NCBI GenBank assembly: GCA_964017195.1
Contig: OZ024890.1
Location: 47,655,093-47,719,092, forward strand
Direction of reading: 5' to 3'
DNA: 64,000 nucleotides
Source: Siderastrea radians
Lineage: Eukaryota > Cnidaria > Anthozoa > Scleractinia > Rhizangiidae
The position numbers and the translations under genes are program-made. Positions 54,301-63,240 of the stretch are shown here, in pieces (the first letter of the stretch is position 1; every line of letters begins with the position of its first letter). The notes beneath the pieces were generated by a model, which had not been told where the DNA came from, did no database searches, and saw nothing but the letters and a program-made list of their open reading frames with translations.

Positions 54301-57300
54301 GGATGGTTCTCCACCTTCGTCACCTGCACTGCTCAGAAGATCAGGCGGAAAGCGACAAAGAGCCCTAAACATTAGGACTCCTTGTCATGATGAGTTTCAA
54401 CATGAGTTGAGTTTCAAACTCAACTTAATTTCGAGTTTCATGCATAAAATTGTAATCCGCTAGGTTTGCCATAAAATGGTTTCACAAGCTTATAAAGAAC
54501 GAAAAGGACGGTTCCGGCACCCCTGGCCACACCCCTGGTTTGGACTTGAGTAAACTCAACATACATTTTTACATTCTCACTCCTGTCTTGACCAATTTTT
54601 GAAGACCAATACACAGAGACCTAATGATAATTTCTTTTTCAAAGCCCTAGTAACAGGCAAGGTTTTGGCAAGGCTTCACTGCCTCTAATGATACTGATAA
54701 ATACATAAACACCGTTAACTGCCACTTATAAGCCCAACCGCTTACAAGCCCCCCCCCGGTTTATAGGCCCATCAACCTGTAAACAAAAAAATACATCCGG
54801 TAGAAGCTCCACCGGATATAAGTCGCCCTCTAGTTTTCCCTGTTCCCTTAATATTAAGCACTCTCACAGAACACTGCGAAGATGAACTCTGAGCTTCTGT
54901 TTTGTTACGTTCCGGTTACGTTCGTGTTGTTACAGTTTTGATTTTGTTGTTAAATTAAAATTGAAATGAATTCGATTTATTGTGACGTTTCAAAGGTTAA
55001 TTAAAAACTGGTAAATTAAAAACGTATTTCGATCAACACTGCTGTGGCGCATTTCGAAACTTATAAGCCCCCCCGGATATAAGTCCTTCCGTTTATAAGC
55101 CCACCCAAAACCCCTTACAAAGTTGTATAAGCCCAGGGCTTATAAGCGGCAGTTGATGGTATTAATCGGTCCATGGGTCCACAGGTTTTCAAAGTTCTCA
55201 TTGCTTTGTTTTTGTTTGTTTGTTTTTTGCTTGCTTGTTGTTGTTGTTGTTTTTTGTTTTGTTTTGTTTTGTTTTTTTTGTTTTTGTTTCCTGTGCATTT
55301 CCCCCTCCAAGTCAAACCCGACGTCAGGTAAAATCAAGTGCGTGATATTTGGTTGCGTGACTCAAAATAAACAGGCTTGTAAGCTCTCGGCAAGAAATTA
55401 TCGTTTCGAAATTTTACAACGAATACAGACCAAGAAAAGACGTCTTATAGGAGAAAACTCTTTTGAAGTTCAAATAAGGAAAAATCATTTTATTCCTGAA
55501 GGTTCTTCATTTTAACAAAAGGAGGCGGGATGGAAATAAGTCATTTGGGTTGATTGCCAATACGCGATGCTTCAGTGATGTTGTTGACCCCGGACGCCAA
55601 GATGGTTATTATGAAAGAGTACGCACAGAACCTATTTAGACAATACCATATTCAGGTGAGCTAGACATTACCATTCTGCTGTGGATTACAACCGAATACC
55701 AACCAAAATAGACGAAATGTCCACACTTTCGGTTATTTGGTCAGAGGTATGTGCCAATTGTTGACGTGTTAATGTTGTAATTATCGGGATTTTGAGAGCG
55801 CTTGTACTCGGCGCTGATAAAAAGCCCGGAACTAATTTTTAAACCTGGTTTAAGAACGGCATTTCCTCTTTCAAGAATTCTGAATTTCAAGTGTTTCGGT
55901 GTTTTACCGGGGAGGGAAACTTTCTCTTGAAAAACTGTGCCAAATTGAGAATTCAAAGCAAGCGAATTTTAGTGGTTTTCAGCAGCCTGCCATGACCTTG
56001 AAAATTAATCTACAAAAGAATAATTTGACTCAAATTACTTGTAAACTCTTCAACAGCAAATTTCTAAGCTCAAAATAGGATTGTTCCAAGACGCAAATTA
56101 AACAGAGCGAAGTTTACGAGATGGTATGATTCGCGTTTATTCGGGGTGTTTGTAGAGACACGTAGTGCGGTAACGGTTTCTTAATTTTTTTGAGGTTTAA
56201 AAATAGTTTCTCAACAAAAAATGCCACCACGTTTCTAGAGCTACCATAAGGTATCTCTGGGCGAAAAACGGAGAATTTTGATTTTTCATCATGTGTCACA
56301 TATTTTCGATATCGCTCGGTCTTAGTGGACATTGCCTCTTAAATAGACAATTTTCATCAGGAATCTTTCATTTTTGCACAGATATGCTCGTTCTATGCAT
56401 GACTAGTGTTTATGCACGAAATACGAATGTGTGTTCACAAACTTGAGAATAGCCAGCAAGTGAAAAAAATCATTCTTTGTAAACTAGAAATTTAATATGT
56501 CTATGCCTCGTTCTAAATTAAAATCTTCGTTTTTGTATTAAAAGCATGGGCATGCAAAGCTTCCGTGAGATATTTTGTAGCTCAAAACGTTTTAACATAA
56601 ACAAATGACAGTGGAAAAAAGAACAGAAATAAAATAAAAACAAACGGCGTCTATCTTAAGACAAATTATAAACGCTAATTATTCGGAACTTAGATTTCAA
56701 CTATCGTGCGTGAGCTATTCCGTAGCTCATCAAAAAGTTTCAACACATACAAATTACAGTGAAAAAAGAACAGAAACAAAACAAAAACAAAATACGTCTA
56801 TCCACAGACCGAATATAAATGCTAAGTACACTGAACTTAGCTTTCAGCTATCATTCGGCTTGTAAATCTTCTTAATGTCTGATAGAAAAACTTCAAACAT
56901 ATCCTCTTCTTTATGTAAATAACGCCAGATAAATTCGGCTAAATGTCCCGAATGCATATATTTACGCAGGCCAAGCTCGGGCAAGCCAACAACAACAACA
57001 AGCTTTATTACCAAATAGAAAAAAGATGTCTCAGATGTCTCCACTGTCCTTCAATTTTGTTCGTGTGTTTGCCGTTTTTATTTACAAATTCTTTGGAGTG
57101 GTTAACAGTTTCGTGGGTGTACCCATGTTTCTCCAGTTTTACATACGCCTTCCAGCAGTCCGAAATAATAAGTGTTCCTGGAGCGATCCATTCTTTAATA
57201 ATGGGAAGGAGAGTGGCCTCGCTTCGGTCTTGTACGGCGATTATGAAGCATTTTCGTGACCCTTCTTCGATTCCTCCAAATACCCACTGTCCCTCAACTC

Positions 57301-60300
57301 GGTGACCGCAATGGTACTTTCGTTTTCCTAGTTTACACTCGTCAATCTGGACTGTCTTACCAGGACCGCCAATTTTGCAGCTGTCGCGCATTAAAGTGAC
57401 CTCACAAACCTCCCGATAAAAAGAATCCCAGTCAACACCAGTGTTTGTTGCCAAAGACAACTGTTGCATTATTTGATACTGCTCCATCCCTGTTGTCCAC
57501 CAATAGGTGTACTTCACAATTTCTTCGAGAGTCATGTTACTGTTCTCGAACCAAGCATCTTTGCGAATGCTTGCTTCTGTTTGATGGCTCTTTCCATTGA
57601 TAGTTCGACGACATTCCCATTTTAATCCATCTGATCTATCTTTGCATTGAACCCTATTCATAGGTTGATGGCATGTTAGACACGATTTATTAGTAGCTAT
57701 CAGCTGCTCTCTACAAAGCCATTCTATGAACACTTCTCTGTTGGTTAGCACGTTGTCTTTGAGATAGTCGTACGTTGTGAAAACACGTTTGGCCACTCTT
57801 TTATCTCTTTCGTAGCTTCCTGAAGAACATTCGTTAGTTTGTGTAGATTCCTCTTTAAAATCTTTTGGAAACGGCGCACCAATTTGAGTTGACTGTGATC
57901 TGCAGCGATTCACCGAATACATGACGCCACACTAAAAACACACCGTCAGGTTTTACATAACCAAAGTTCGGAATAATATTATTTCACTTTCAATTGTTGT
58001 TTTGTAAAGATGGGAATGTACAAAAATGTCGAGAAATATAAAGTTCGTGCATTGCCCAGTCTACCACAAAAAAATCATTTAATTACAATTCACATTGCAT
58101 ACATCAACGTGACGGCGCTATTGGAAAAACAATTTTTCGTATAACACAAAAGTACTTTGGCGGTAGAATATTACATTTAATATTGTTTTCTTTATCAGTT
58201 CAATAAGTTAAGAAAGTCACTGTTTTGACATCTTTGTTGTTTGACTAGAAAACCTTCTGTAGCATCTCTAATAACGTTTTTCCTATGGAGGCTTACAGTT
58301 AAATTTATTCACTGACTTGCTTTTCATTTCCATTTAAATACAAGACTCTGTTATGATGCAGGTCATAATAAAACCATTCGCCACTTTTTTTCTTCCATAT
58401 GCTGCAACAGATAATTCAGCTGATTGGCTCTTTTTTCCACAGTTTTCCTGTAATAAGCCCAAAACTGCGAAGACTTTATCCACTTGAACACTAAATATGG
58501 TGCACATCCATTACCAGTCAGAAAAAGAAAAATCTTAAATGTGTCAGTGTCTCCCAAGCGCTTCTTCCAAAATAATCTTTCTGCCAATTTTGGCCATACA
58601 GAAATACTGTAGAAAGCATCTCCACTAACAACCTTCAATAGCTTTATTCTCTCATTGGATATCGTAGGATATCTCGCATAAAAAACATAGCTTTTATACT
58701 GTGAAAGCTCACCAGCCTCCATTGCTATTTGTTGTCAGTCTGTGTTGTGATCTCAGTGATCTGTGATATGCATGGAGATTTCACAGTGTACGGTGACAAT
58801 AGCGCACGTGCGACGATCCATGTGCACCGCTTAAATAATAAATGCTTGTTTAGCAGGCGGCCTGTTCTCTCGTTGAAAACATTTTTCATCAGTGATTGCT
58901 GAAACATGTCGGGAAGATTGTCTAAAATAGCGAGACAGCACGAAAAGACGGGCTCAACTTAACCGCCGGTTGATGTCTATACCGTTTAATTACAATGCCT
59001 TTTCCCAGAAGCTGTGGCGACGTTCCTTCAAAACAAAGCAGAATCGCTTAGTTCCTGCCCTGGGTATTTGGTGCCGTGTTTGTTGGCTTCCACTGCTTTC
59101 GCGATTGCAGGAAACAATGTCATCCAAACCAGAAGTCATGAAATGACCGCGAATCTGTACATAGTATTTGTCGGACCACCAACGACGGGTAAATCGCCTG
59201 CCTTAAAGGAAGGTGCACTTGATCCAATGTTGAATTTAAAGCTGGAAAGAGATCTACCTAATTTCATTATTGAAAAGTGTACCTCGTCAGCTCTCGTTAA
59301 ATCTATCGCAAGCACAGGGCAAGGCTTCATTATATCCCCCGAGATATACGAAGTACTCAACAAACTGTTAAAATCAGATGAAGAGAACGTAAGGAGGTCA
59401 ACGAAGCCATTGAAGAGGGGAACGTGCCTCCCAAATCAAAAAGGATTGACCTCATCCAACATGTAGCAGTTTCTCTGCATGTGTTTAATCATATAGCTTC
59501 AGCGCTGCTACGAGGACAAAAGCCCGCCCCTCCTACCCAAGAAGTCAGCAAAGATACACTTGAAGCGTCCATTAGCCTTATCGAGTATGCAGAAAGTCAA
59601 AAGCAGATCGTAGCAGAGGTAATACAATTTTAAATTTCTCACATAAAAATAACAAGGCCCTGTTTGCCTTTGATATTACATAGGAAGTGTGCTACGACTA
59701 TACAATCAAACTCCCCCTTAATAATAATAATAATAATAATAATAATGATAATAATAATAATTCTTCTTCTAATTATTATTATTATTTATTATTATTATTT
59801 ACATCATGTGTCCACTTAACCCACTCTTTTGTGTGCACAGGTTATTGCAAGTCTGACCTCCAAGTCTGTTGATGAGGAGCAGCCTCAACCTCAAGTTCAG
59901 GAAATACAGGCCACTGTGTTGACCTTCCCAGGTCCGGTCGTCACATTGAGAGGCTTTGCTCAGAGTGCCCCCCGAAAACTAAGAAAGATCAATTCCGTGG
60001 AATATGAAGCAGCTGTAACATCCCTGGTGCCTGACTTTGGCACTGTTGTCACCACCCGTCTGCCACGCCAATCAAAGAAAACGGTCTTCTTTATCAAAAA
60101 GAAACCAGAGGAAATCGAGGATTGGCCATTGAACATATGTTCCTTTGATCGTTACAGCGAGAGATTCAACTGTCCTCTGCACTCGTCGGTCAGACCAACA
60201 CAATGAAAACGATGTTGATAAACCAGGGACATGTTCCTGAAAACTATTTTGCCTAGAGGCATACGTTCACTGACATTGTTTTCATGACGTTTCTGTTACC

Positions 60301-62361
60301 TACTGTAACTTTTTGGTTTTTACAAAATTAATGATACTGCCAAAAGGTCTTGGTAGCAAGAAACAAGTTAATATTTTGAAGAACAACACAACACTTTTTA
60401 GTTTCAAAAACATGTTTCGGCATCCCTGATGCCATCCTCAGATGAAGGAAAAAGTTACAACAACGCTATTTATATGCAATATAGTGATTAGAATTGTAAA
60501 TGAAAATGTATAGGCAAGAGTGACAAGAAAAAAGCGTGATTATGTGAAATCTAAACAAACAACTTCAAATTAACATGTTTAACCTGTTGATTTAAAGTGG
60601 GCTTTTCCCAGTGGATATAGAAGGATTCTTTGATCTTTAGTTGAAAAGTTGTAGTGGCGCAGTCCAAAATGCTGAAGCAATTGGTCGAACACAAATCGCG
60701 GCAATTTTCAGATTGTTGCAAGTGTTTGTACACGTGAGAGGCCCTATCCGTAGCTAAATGCTCACGTACGCGTGTTGAAAAGTGGCGGGTGGTTTCACCG
60801 ACGTAACAAGCGTTACAGCCTGCACATGAAAATTTGTAAATAACACTTGAACGGACATTGCTTGGGATAGGGTCCTTCACGCTAAACAAGTTTCCGATTT
60901 CAAAAGAAGAGAAAATTAACTTAATATCAATGTTATTACAGTAGCGTTTTATCAGGTGGCGAATGCGTTTCTGAGTGACGCCAGAATAATGGCCTATATA
61001 AGGTAACTTGAAATAAAAAGTTGAGACCTTGTCAGGAACAGAACCCACAGAGCAAACTTCGCTCTCAACCCTGGTTACATATTGATTAATAACCCTTTCA
61101 ATAAGATGGGTAGGGAAAAGGTTCTTCTTGAGAATTTGAGTGAGGTACTTGATGTCTTTGTGAAAACCAACCCAGGTGCTACTGATTTTGTAGGTTCGGT
61201 CAACAAGTGTCCTGATGAGACCAAGTTTGTAGGAATATGAAGTGAAACTGAAATAATTGGTAAGGAGGCCAGTGAAGGTTTTCTTACGATAAACACTAGT
61301 GATAGGGGCCCCGCGTAGACACGTAGCCACTTTCCAGAGAACCAAGAGCGCTAGGAATAAATTAGGACAGTGTAGCCGCGTAAACGCGAAGCCACTTTCC
61401 AGAGAACTTAGAGCGCTAGGAATAAATTAGGACGGTGTAGCCGCGTAGACGCGCAGCCACTTTCCAGAGAACTTAGAGCGCTAGGAATAAATTAGGACGG
61501 TGTAGCCGCGTAGACGCGTAGCCACTTTCCAGAGAACCTAGAGGGCTAGAAATAAATTAGGACGGTGTAGCCGCATAGACGCGTAGCTGGCTGCGCCGTG
61601 TAGCTAGAGATGCAGGGTATTCTGCAATCGCTCCGAACCCCCTCTCCCAAAGCAATGGTTTCCCATCTTGCCAAGAATGTTAGTGCAGGTGTCTCAGGTA
61701 AAAAGAAAAGGTCTCACTTCACAGTAGTGTACGTGGTGCTCTTACATGTTGACAAGAAAACAACACATAAAAAAGATGATTTCAAATTAAAAAATCTGCT
61801 CTGAGAGCACTGAGAATATGGCACTGATTCACATGTTGAATAATTTTACCCTTTCTGCACACAGAAAACTGCAGAACAGTACGGCCAATTGAACGATTTC
61901 ATCTGTGCGAAGATAATGTACAATCAGCGTACTTTATAGTGAATCCCGAGAGCGAATCAAATAAGAACAAATCGAGCCAGAGATCGCATGCTTTTATAAA
62001 TAATTTCCTACCAGGTTCCTCCTCGCTACTGTACAAAGGCTGGACAGTAGCAACCTCGGGTCTGTTGGATACCCTGAAATGATACACAGAAAATTTAAGC
62101 ACACCTCAAATTTTTTCCATGCTTAAGCTTATGTCAAAATGGAAAATGGCGCCAACCGCGCCGTTTCGCGTATTGAATTTCGGCCTACCATAAGTAATAC
62201 CCTTGCAAAGCTTTCAAAGTGAAATTGGTATGCACAGATCCTCTAGGTGCGTAAGGCAGCAGCACTTGTGGTACGTTGAGTGTGTTTTGCTGGTGGTCTC
62301 CGAGTACAAATCCTTGCAAAAGGGAAATGACAAGAAAGCGACCAAGCGACAGCGACGCCAT
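45296..62361 (-). CDS. NUP210: Nuclear pore membrane glycoprotein 210-like, 5' portion (four exons)
   Basis: NUP210/gp210 is a single-pass membrane nucleoporin with a large perinuclear lumenal domain. Exons read right to left: 62361-62189 (signal peptide, then LNVPQVLLPYAPRGSVHTNF), 62073-62012 (WVSNRPEVATVQPLY), 47471-47340 (TGMILRSDVFVDSISTIEIL then TTTRELLLGEPPE), 45389-45296 (GNVFSSLEGIEFIWELKTVE). The order and spacing follow vertebrate NUP210. Phases chain 2, 1, 1. About 30 residues expected between exons 2 and 3 (around IIFAED) are not found; a phase-1/1 exon may be missing or too diverged. Only ~150 of roughly 1,900 residues are present, and nothing further is seen to the left. Confidence 0.8.
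45421..45910. mobile_element. hAT-like MITE, 490 bp, in a NUP210 intron
   Basis: Ends CAGGGTTGTCC / GGACAACCCTG with direct 6-bp flanks CAATGA (45415-45420 and 45911-45916). The interior includes GGGGCATGCCCCCAGACC, which resembles the GGATACCCCCAGACC segment inside the 24498 element, suggesting related families. Confidence 0.75.
45958..46147. repeat. Tandem duplication, two ~95-bp units
   Basis: CTATAGCATCTTCATAGGTC and the following TTCTTTCAGCT(G/A)TCTGTT recur with a few changes. Non-coding intronic duplication. Confidence 0.7.
46148..47339. other. NUP210 intron, nothing recognised
   Basis: AT-rich, with no terminal repeats or domains. A CATTACGGTTTCGC motif recurs in inverted form near 46540 and 47112 and may mark a small element (CATGGGGTGCAAAACCGTAATG). 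Confidence 0.35.
47340..47471 (-). CDS. NUP210: NUP210 exon (TGMILRSDVFVDSI…TTTRELLLGE)
   Basis: Acceptor CTTGTTTAG, donor GTAGGA, 132 bp. Starts with TA that completes a Val codon from a phase-1 upstream exon and ends in phase 1. Confidence 0.85.
47472..49040. other. NUP210 intron, no gene recognised
   Basis: AT-rich with no supported coding region. The missing NUP210 exon (IIFAED region) should lie between here and 62011 but was not found. Confidence 0.4.
50050..51100. repeat. Dispersed unit with CCCGCCGTT…AAAATAT(A/G)TTACGG, three copies
   Basis: GACCCCGCCGTTGTTCTCAC, then GTAAAATATGTTACGGTCAC recurs at ~50100, ~50290 and ~51010 with drift. Looks like broken copies of one repeat inside the TTAA element. 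Confidence 0.55.
50480..50560 (+). repeat. tRNA-derived sequence (SINE head or tRNA pseudogene)
   Basis: CTAGCCCAGTTGGTTGAGCG fits a pol III A box with D-arm, and GTTCAAATCCCGCC a B box with T-arm. The loop reads TTCTAAT, placing TCT at the anticodon (Arg-like). The acceptor stem does not pair well and no CCA-adjacent 3' end is convincing, so it is more likely a retroposon head than a working tRNA. Confidence 0.5.
50815..52195. repeat. Diverged tandem repeat, ~250-bp unit, at least three copies plus a partial
   Basis: CTGCCAAAAAAATGCTTGCA, then GAATTATTCAACTTGGCGAA and GATGTAATGTTTACGTGCCA start at ~50820, ~51640 and ~52020, with a shorter copy at ~51460. Open frames over the repeats are not conserved and are not called as genes. 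Confidence 0.75.
53450..53880 (+). pseudogene. Fragment of the same multicopy coral C2H2/FFSRL family (upstream part)
   Basis: Contains RKADRGNGKSESKAI before a possible GTAAGT donor, then MADVIKQINTTIPALTTVRF, RQDSAGCYHC, ATIVCAGVLGAE and GGKGACNRKA before a stop. I recognise DVIKQ..ATIP.LT…RQDNAGCYHS…GGKG.CDRKAA as the segment N-terminal to the C2H2 finger in the family whose 3' end is at 30363. An RNase H-like fold is possible but unproven. Broken and truncated here. Confidence 0.55.
54145..54312. repeat. Penelope-type terminal repeat with degenerate hammerhead motif
   Basis: AAGGGGTTAGTTTCTAGAGA, TTTATCAACTGAGTTGATAA and AAGCTGACTTTTCGAGCGTT match the repeat at 10986-11158. The minus strand has GTGACGA (normally CTGACGA), a GGC/GCT stem and GAAAAG, so the ribozyme core is damaged. 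Confidence 0.55.
54717..55156. mobile_element. MITE with ACTGCC(A/G)CTTATAAGC ends (~440 bp)
   Basis: Left ACTGCCACTTATAAGCCC and right GGGCTTATAAGCGGCAGT are inverted. Flanks TTA/TGA do not give a clear duplication. Internal TTATAAGCCC motifs recur. Confidence 0.65.
55205..55291. repeat. T/G-rich low-complexity tract
   Basis: (TTTG)n, (TTG)n and (TTTTG)n runs; apparent Lys/Gln/Asn-rich frames on the minus strand are artefacts of it. Confidence 0.7.
56568..56857. repeat. Tandem duplication (~145-bp unit) after the Merlin gene
   Basis: GTAGCTCAAAACGTTTTAAC, then AAAAAAGAACAGAAATAAAA is repeated as GTAGCTCATCAAAAAGTTTC, then AAAAAAGAACAGAAACAAAA, about 80% identical. It ends at the stop codon of the transposase frame. 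Confidence 0.6.
56844..57922 (-). pseudogene. Merlin (IS1016/IS1595-like) DDE transposase, C-terminus displaced by an insertion
   Basis: A 304-codon ORF starts at ATG 57922. Seen: CLTCHQPMNR (N-terminal CxxC), TWW-like YTYWWTTG, first Asp in VQIDECKLGKRKYHCGHRVE, GQWVFGGIEEG, second Asp in LIISDCWKAY, catalytic Glu in HTNKIEGQWRH 35 residues on: a complete DDE triad typical of Merlin. The usual C-terminus (LRKYMHSGHLAEFIWRYLHK then EVFLSDIKKIY) follows in another frame at 56844-56975, after a ~35-bp insertion ending AATAAAGCTTGTTGTTGTTG that looks like a retroposon tail. Element ends were not identified. A catalytic core could be made, but without its native tail. Confidence 0.88.
57923..58362. 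other. No gene recognised between the Merlin and 58363 frames
   Basis: AT-rich, probably the 5' part of the Merlin element and its flank. No terminal repeat resolved. Confidence 0.35.
58363..58722 (-). CDS. Unknown transposon-associated small protein, 119 aa
   Basis: Starts at ATG 58722 (MEAGELSQYKSYVFYARYPT) and ends EEKKWRMVLL-stop. A central block, WPKLAERLFWKKRLGDTDTF, is followed by IKSSQFWAYYRKTVEKRANQ. I do not recognise a domain; it is basic and aromatic-rich. It faces away from the ATPase-like gene starting at 59009, with ~290 bp between them that could be a shared promoter. Function unknown; possible partner gene of the same element. Confidence 0.45.
   Translation of the reverse strand: MEAGELSQYKSYVFYARYPTISNERIKLLKVVSGDAFYSISVWPKLAERLFWKKRLGDTDTFKIFLFLTGNGCAPYLVFKWIKSSQFWAYYRKTVEKRANQLNYLLQHMEEKKWRMVLL
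59009..60206 (+). pseudogene. DUF3987-like P-loop ATPase gene with internal deletion
   Basis: Exon from acceptor TTTTCCCAG at 59008 reads LSSCPGYLVPCLLASTAFAI and FVGPPTTGKSPALKEG (Walker A GPPTTGKS) then FIISPEIYEVLNKLLKSDEE. At ~59390 the frame jumps to VNEAIEEGNVPPKSKRIDLI then HVFNHIASALLRGQKP, so the middle of the ATPase (post-Walker B) is missing. Donor AG|GTAATA at 59620 and acceptor GTGCACAG at 59840 remove an (AAT)n-containing intron in phase 0. The last exon reads VIASLTSKSVDEEQ and ends SVRPTQ-stop at 60206. DUF3987/D5-type helicase-like ATPases occur in viruses and mobile elements; that link is by recognition only. Confidence 0.6.
59719..59800. repeat. (AAT)n/(ATT)n inverted microsatellite in an intron
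   Basis: About fourteen AAT/GAT units followed by ATT units, able to form a hairpin. Lies inside the intron 59620-59840. Confidence 0.8.
60408..60444 (-). ncRNA. Candidate hammerhead ribozyme at the Penelope 3' end
   Basis: Minus strand: CUGAGGA, stem II GGCAUC / GAUGCC (6 bp perfect, AGG loop), GAAA, then palindromic ACAUGU followed by U. This meets the minimal type I hammerhead pattern known from Penelope-like elements. It lies ~110 bp downstream of the GIY-YIG ORF stop on the same strand. Cleavage not shown. Confidence 0.6.
60551..61310 (-). pseudogene. Penelope-like element: RT thumb plus GIY-YIG endonuclease, 5'-truncated
   Basis: The frame begins within the RT C-terminus (APITSVYRKKTFTGLLTNYF, IRTLVDRTYKI) and continues to a GIY-YIG endonuclease with a Cys pair and catalytic region CAGCNACYVGETTRHFSTRV then REHL, ending VNLKLFV-stop. 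The RT palm is missing: homology stops where a 65-bp tandem array begins (~61306). Penelope elements use EN plus RT for target-primed insertion; this copy cannot supply RT. A hammerhead-like motif follows the stop. Confidence 0.85.
61306..61596. repeat. 65-bp tandem repeat, ~4.5 copies
   Basis: TGTAGCCGCG starts at 61371, 61436, 61501 and 61566, an exact 65-bp period; each unit includes GCCACTTTCCAGAGAAC, then GAGCGCTAG and AATAAATTAGGACG. It abuts the truncated end of the Penelope ORF. Confidence 0.9.
62012..62073 (-). CDS. NUP210: NUP210 exon 2
   Basis: Acceptor CATTTCAG, donor GTAGGA, 62 bp. Completes Trp from exon 1 and reads VSNRPEVATVQPLYSSEEEP, matching the S.RP.VA.I.PL segment of NUP210. 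Ends in phase 1. Confidence 0.83.
62189..62361 (-). CDS. NUP210: NUP210 exon 1 with signal peptide
   Basis: ATG at 62361: MASLSLGRFLVISLLQGFVL is a signal peptide, then LNVPQVLLPYAP and VHTNFTL, the conserved mature N-terminus. Donor GTAGGC leaves phase 2. An in-frame ATG six codons upstream (MVQVFK) exists; the inner ATG gives the better signal peptide. Confidence 0.83.
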
Positions 62362-62389
62362 CTTGAACACTTGAACCACGTGCTGTAAT

Positions 62390-63169
62390 TCGGGTCAGCG
62401 GTTTCTTTCGCGGCGGCTAAAGGGTCGGTTAAAGGTGCATAGCTGGATAGCTGTCGCACAGCTGGGGCTGGTCACGAGCTCGTCACGCATAGCCTGTGTA
62501 CACAGGCTAGTCACGCATTCTTATACTTTGGAGGACTCGGAGGCTCTTTTCAATAGCATCAATCTCTCAGGAGGTACTGCCGAAATGCACGAGCGGAAAC
62601 AAATATAAATGGAAAGCAAACAAAAAACAAGGAACGTGACGCTATCTACGGTTATTTGGGTTGTCGCTCGGCACAGCCGCACGGGAGACTACACGGGGTC
62701 CTTCGAAACAAAAGTTGACGACCAATTGTTTTGGAACTTTGTGTGATTTTTTATTTCCATTGTTGTTTCCAAATGTGCAAGAAAAAGAAGAGGTTACCTT
62801 CATCGTGGAAGGGAGATCACTGACAGTTGCAGGGCCCCTTTGAAAACCGCCCTCATGGATATGTGATGGTCACATCTTCATTTCATTTGTATTGCAGCAG
62901 TTCACATCATTTTCATTCTGTATCAGAATTGTTATTTTTGTTGTTGTTGTCGCCTGTATTCTTACGTCTTTGATTACCGTTACCCAAGAAAATGTGCCGA
63001 ATTCAAATTCTTGCTAAATACAGTATAAACTACTAGGAGTTGTCAGGCGTAAAATGAGCCACTTCACAAAATAGTAACCCATGAGGCCTTGCCAGCTCGT
63101 GACGCACACCACTTATGTGCCACCTCCATCCCACCCCACCCTTAGATCATTCCTTTAATACGACCACTT

Positions 63170-63170
<1 letters not shown>
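62390..63170. other. Likely 5' flank/promoter side of NUP210; no further gene
   Basis: CpG-containing sequence with GGGTCAGCGG and GCGGCGG near 62400. No TATA box. Open frames to the right lack domains. Confidence 0.35.
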
Positions 63171-63233
<63 letters not shown>

Positions 63234-63240
63234 GGGGGGG
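63171..63240. repeat. (GC)n-(GA)n-(G)n simple repeat
   Basis: CGCGCGCGC, then about 20 GA units, then a run of about 18 G. Such tracts are prone to assembly error. Confidence 0.9.

Larger units (their letters stand above)
49045..56338. mobile_element. TTAA-flanked element, 7,294 bp, with ~0.6-kb inverted ends
   Basis: TTAA at 49041-49044 and 56339-56342. Termini GAGGGGATGTCCACTAA and the complement of TTAGTGGACATTGCCTC. Arms 49045-~49650 and ~55735-56338 are inverted copies; each encodes a similar ~70-codon frame (FGTVFQEKV…FRILERGN…). The TTAA target suits Kolobok or piggyBac. No transposase was found, so it is probably non-autonomous with nested cargo. Confidence 0.8.

Noticed and set aside
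55115..55515. Proteins rich in Lys/Gln or Phe/Val around 55200
   Set aside because: Artefacts of a T/G-rich low-complexity tract.
61890..61960. Missing NUP210 exon at YIIFAQM on the minus strand
   Set aside because: Superficially like the IIFAED region, but preceded by an in-frame stop and lacking the rest of the exon.
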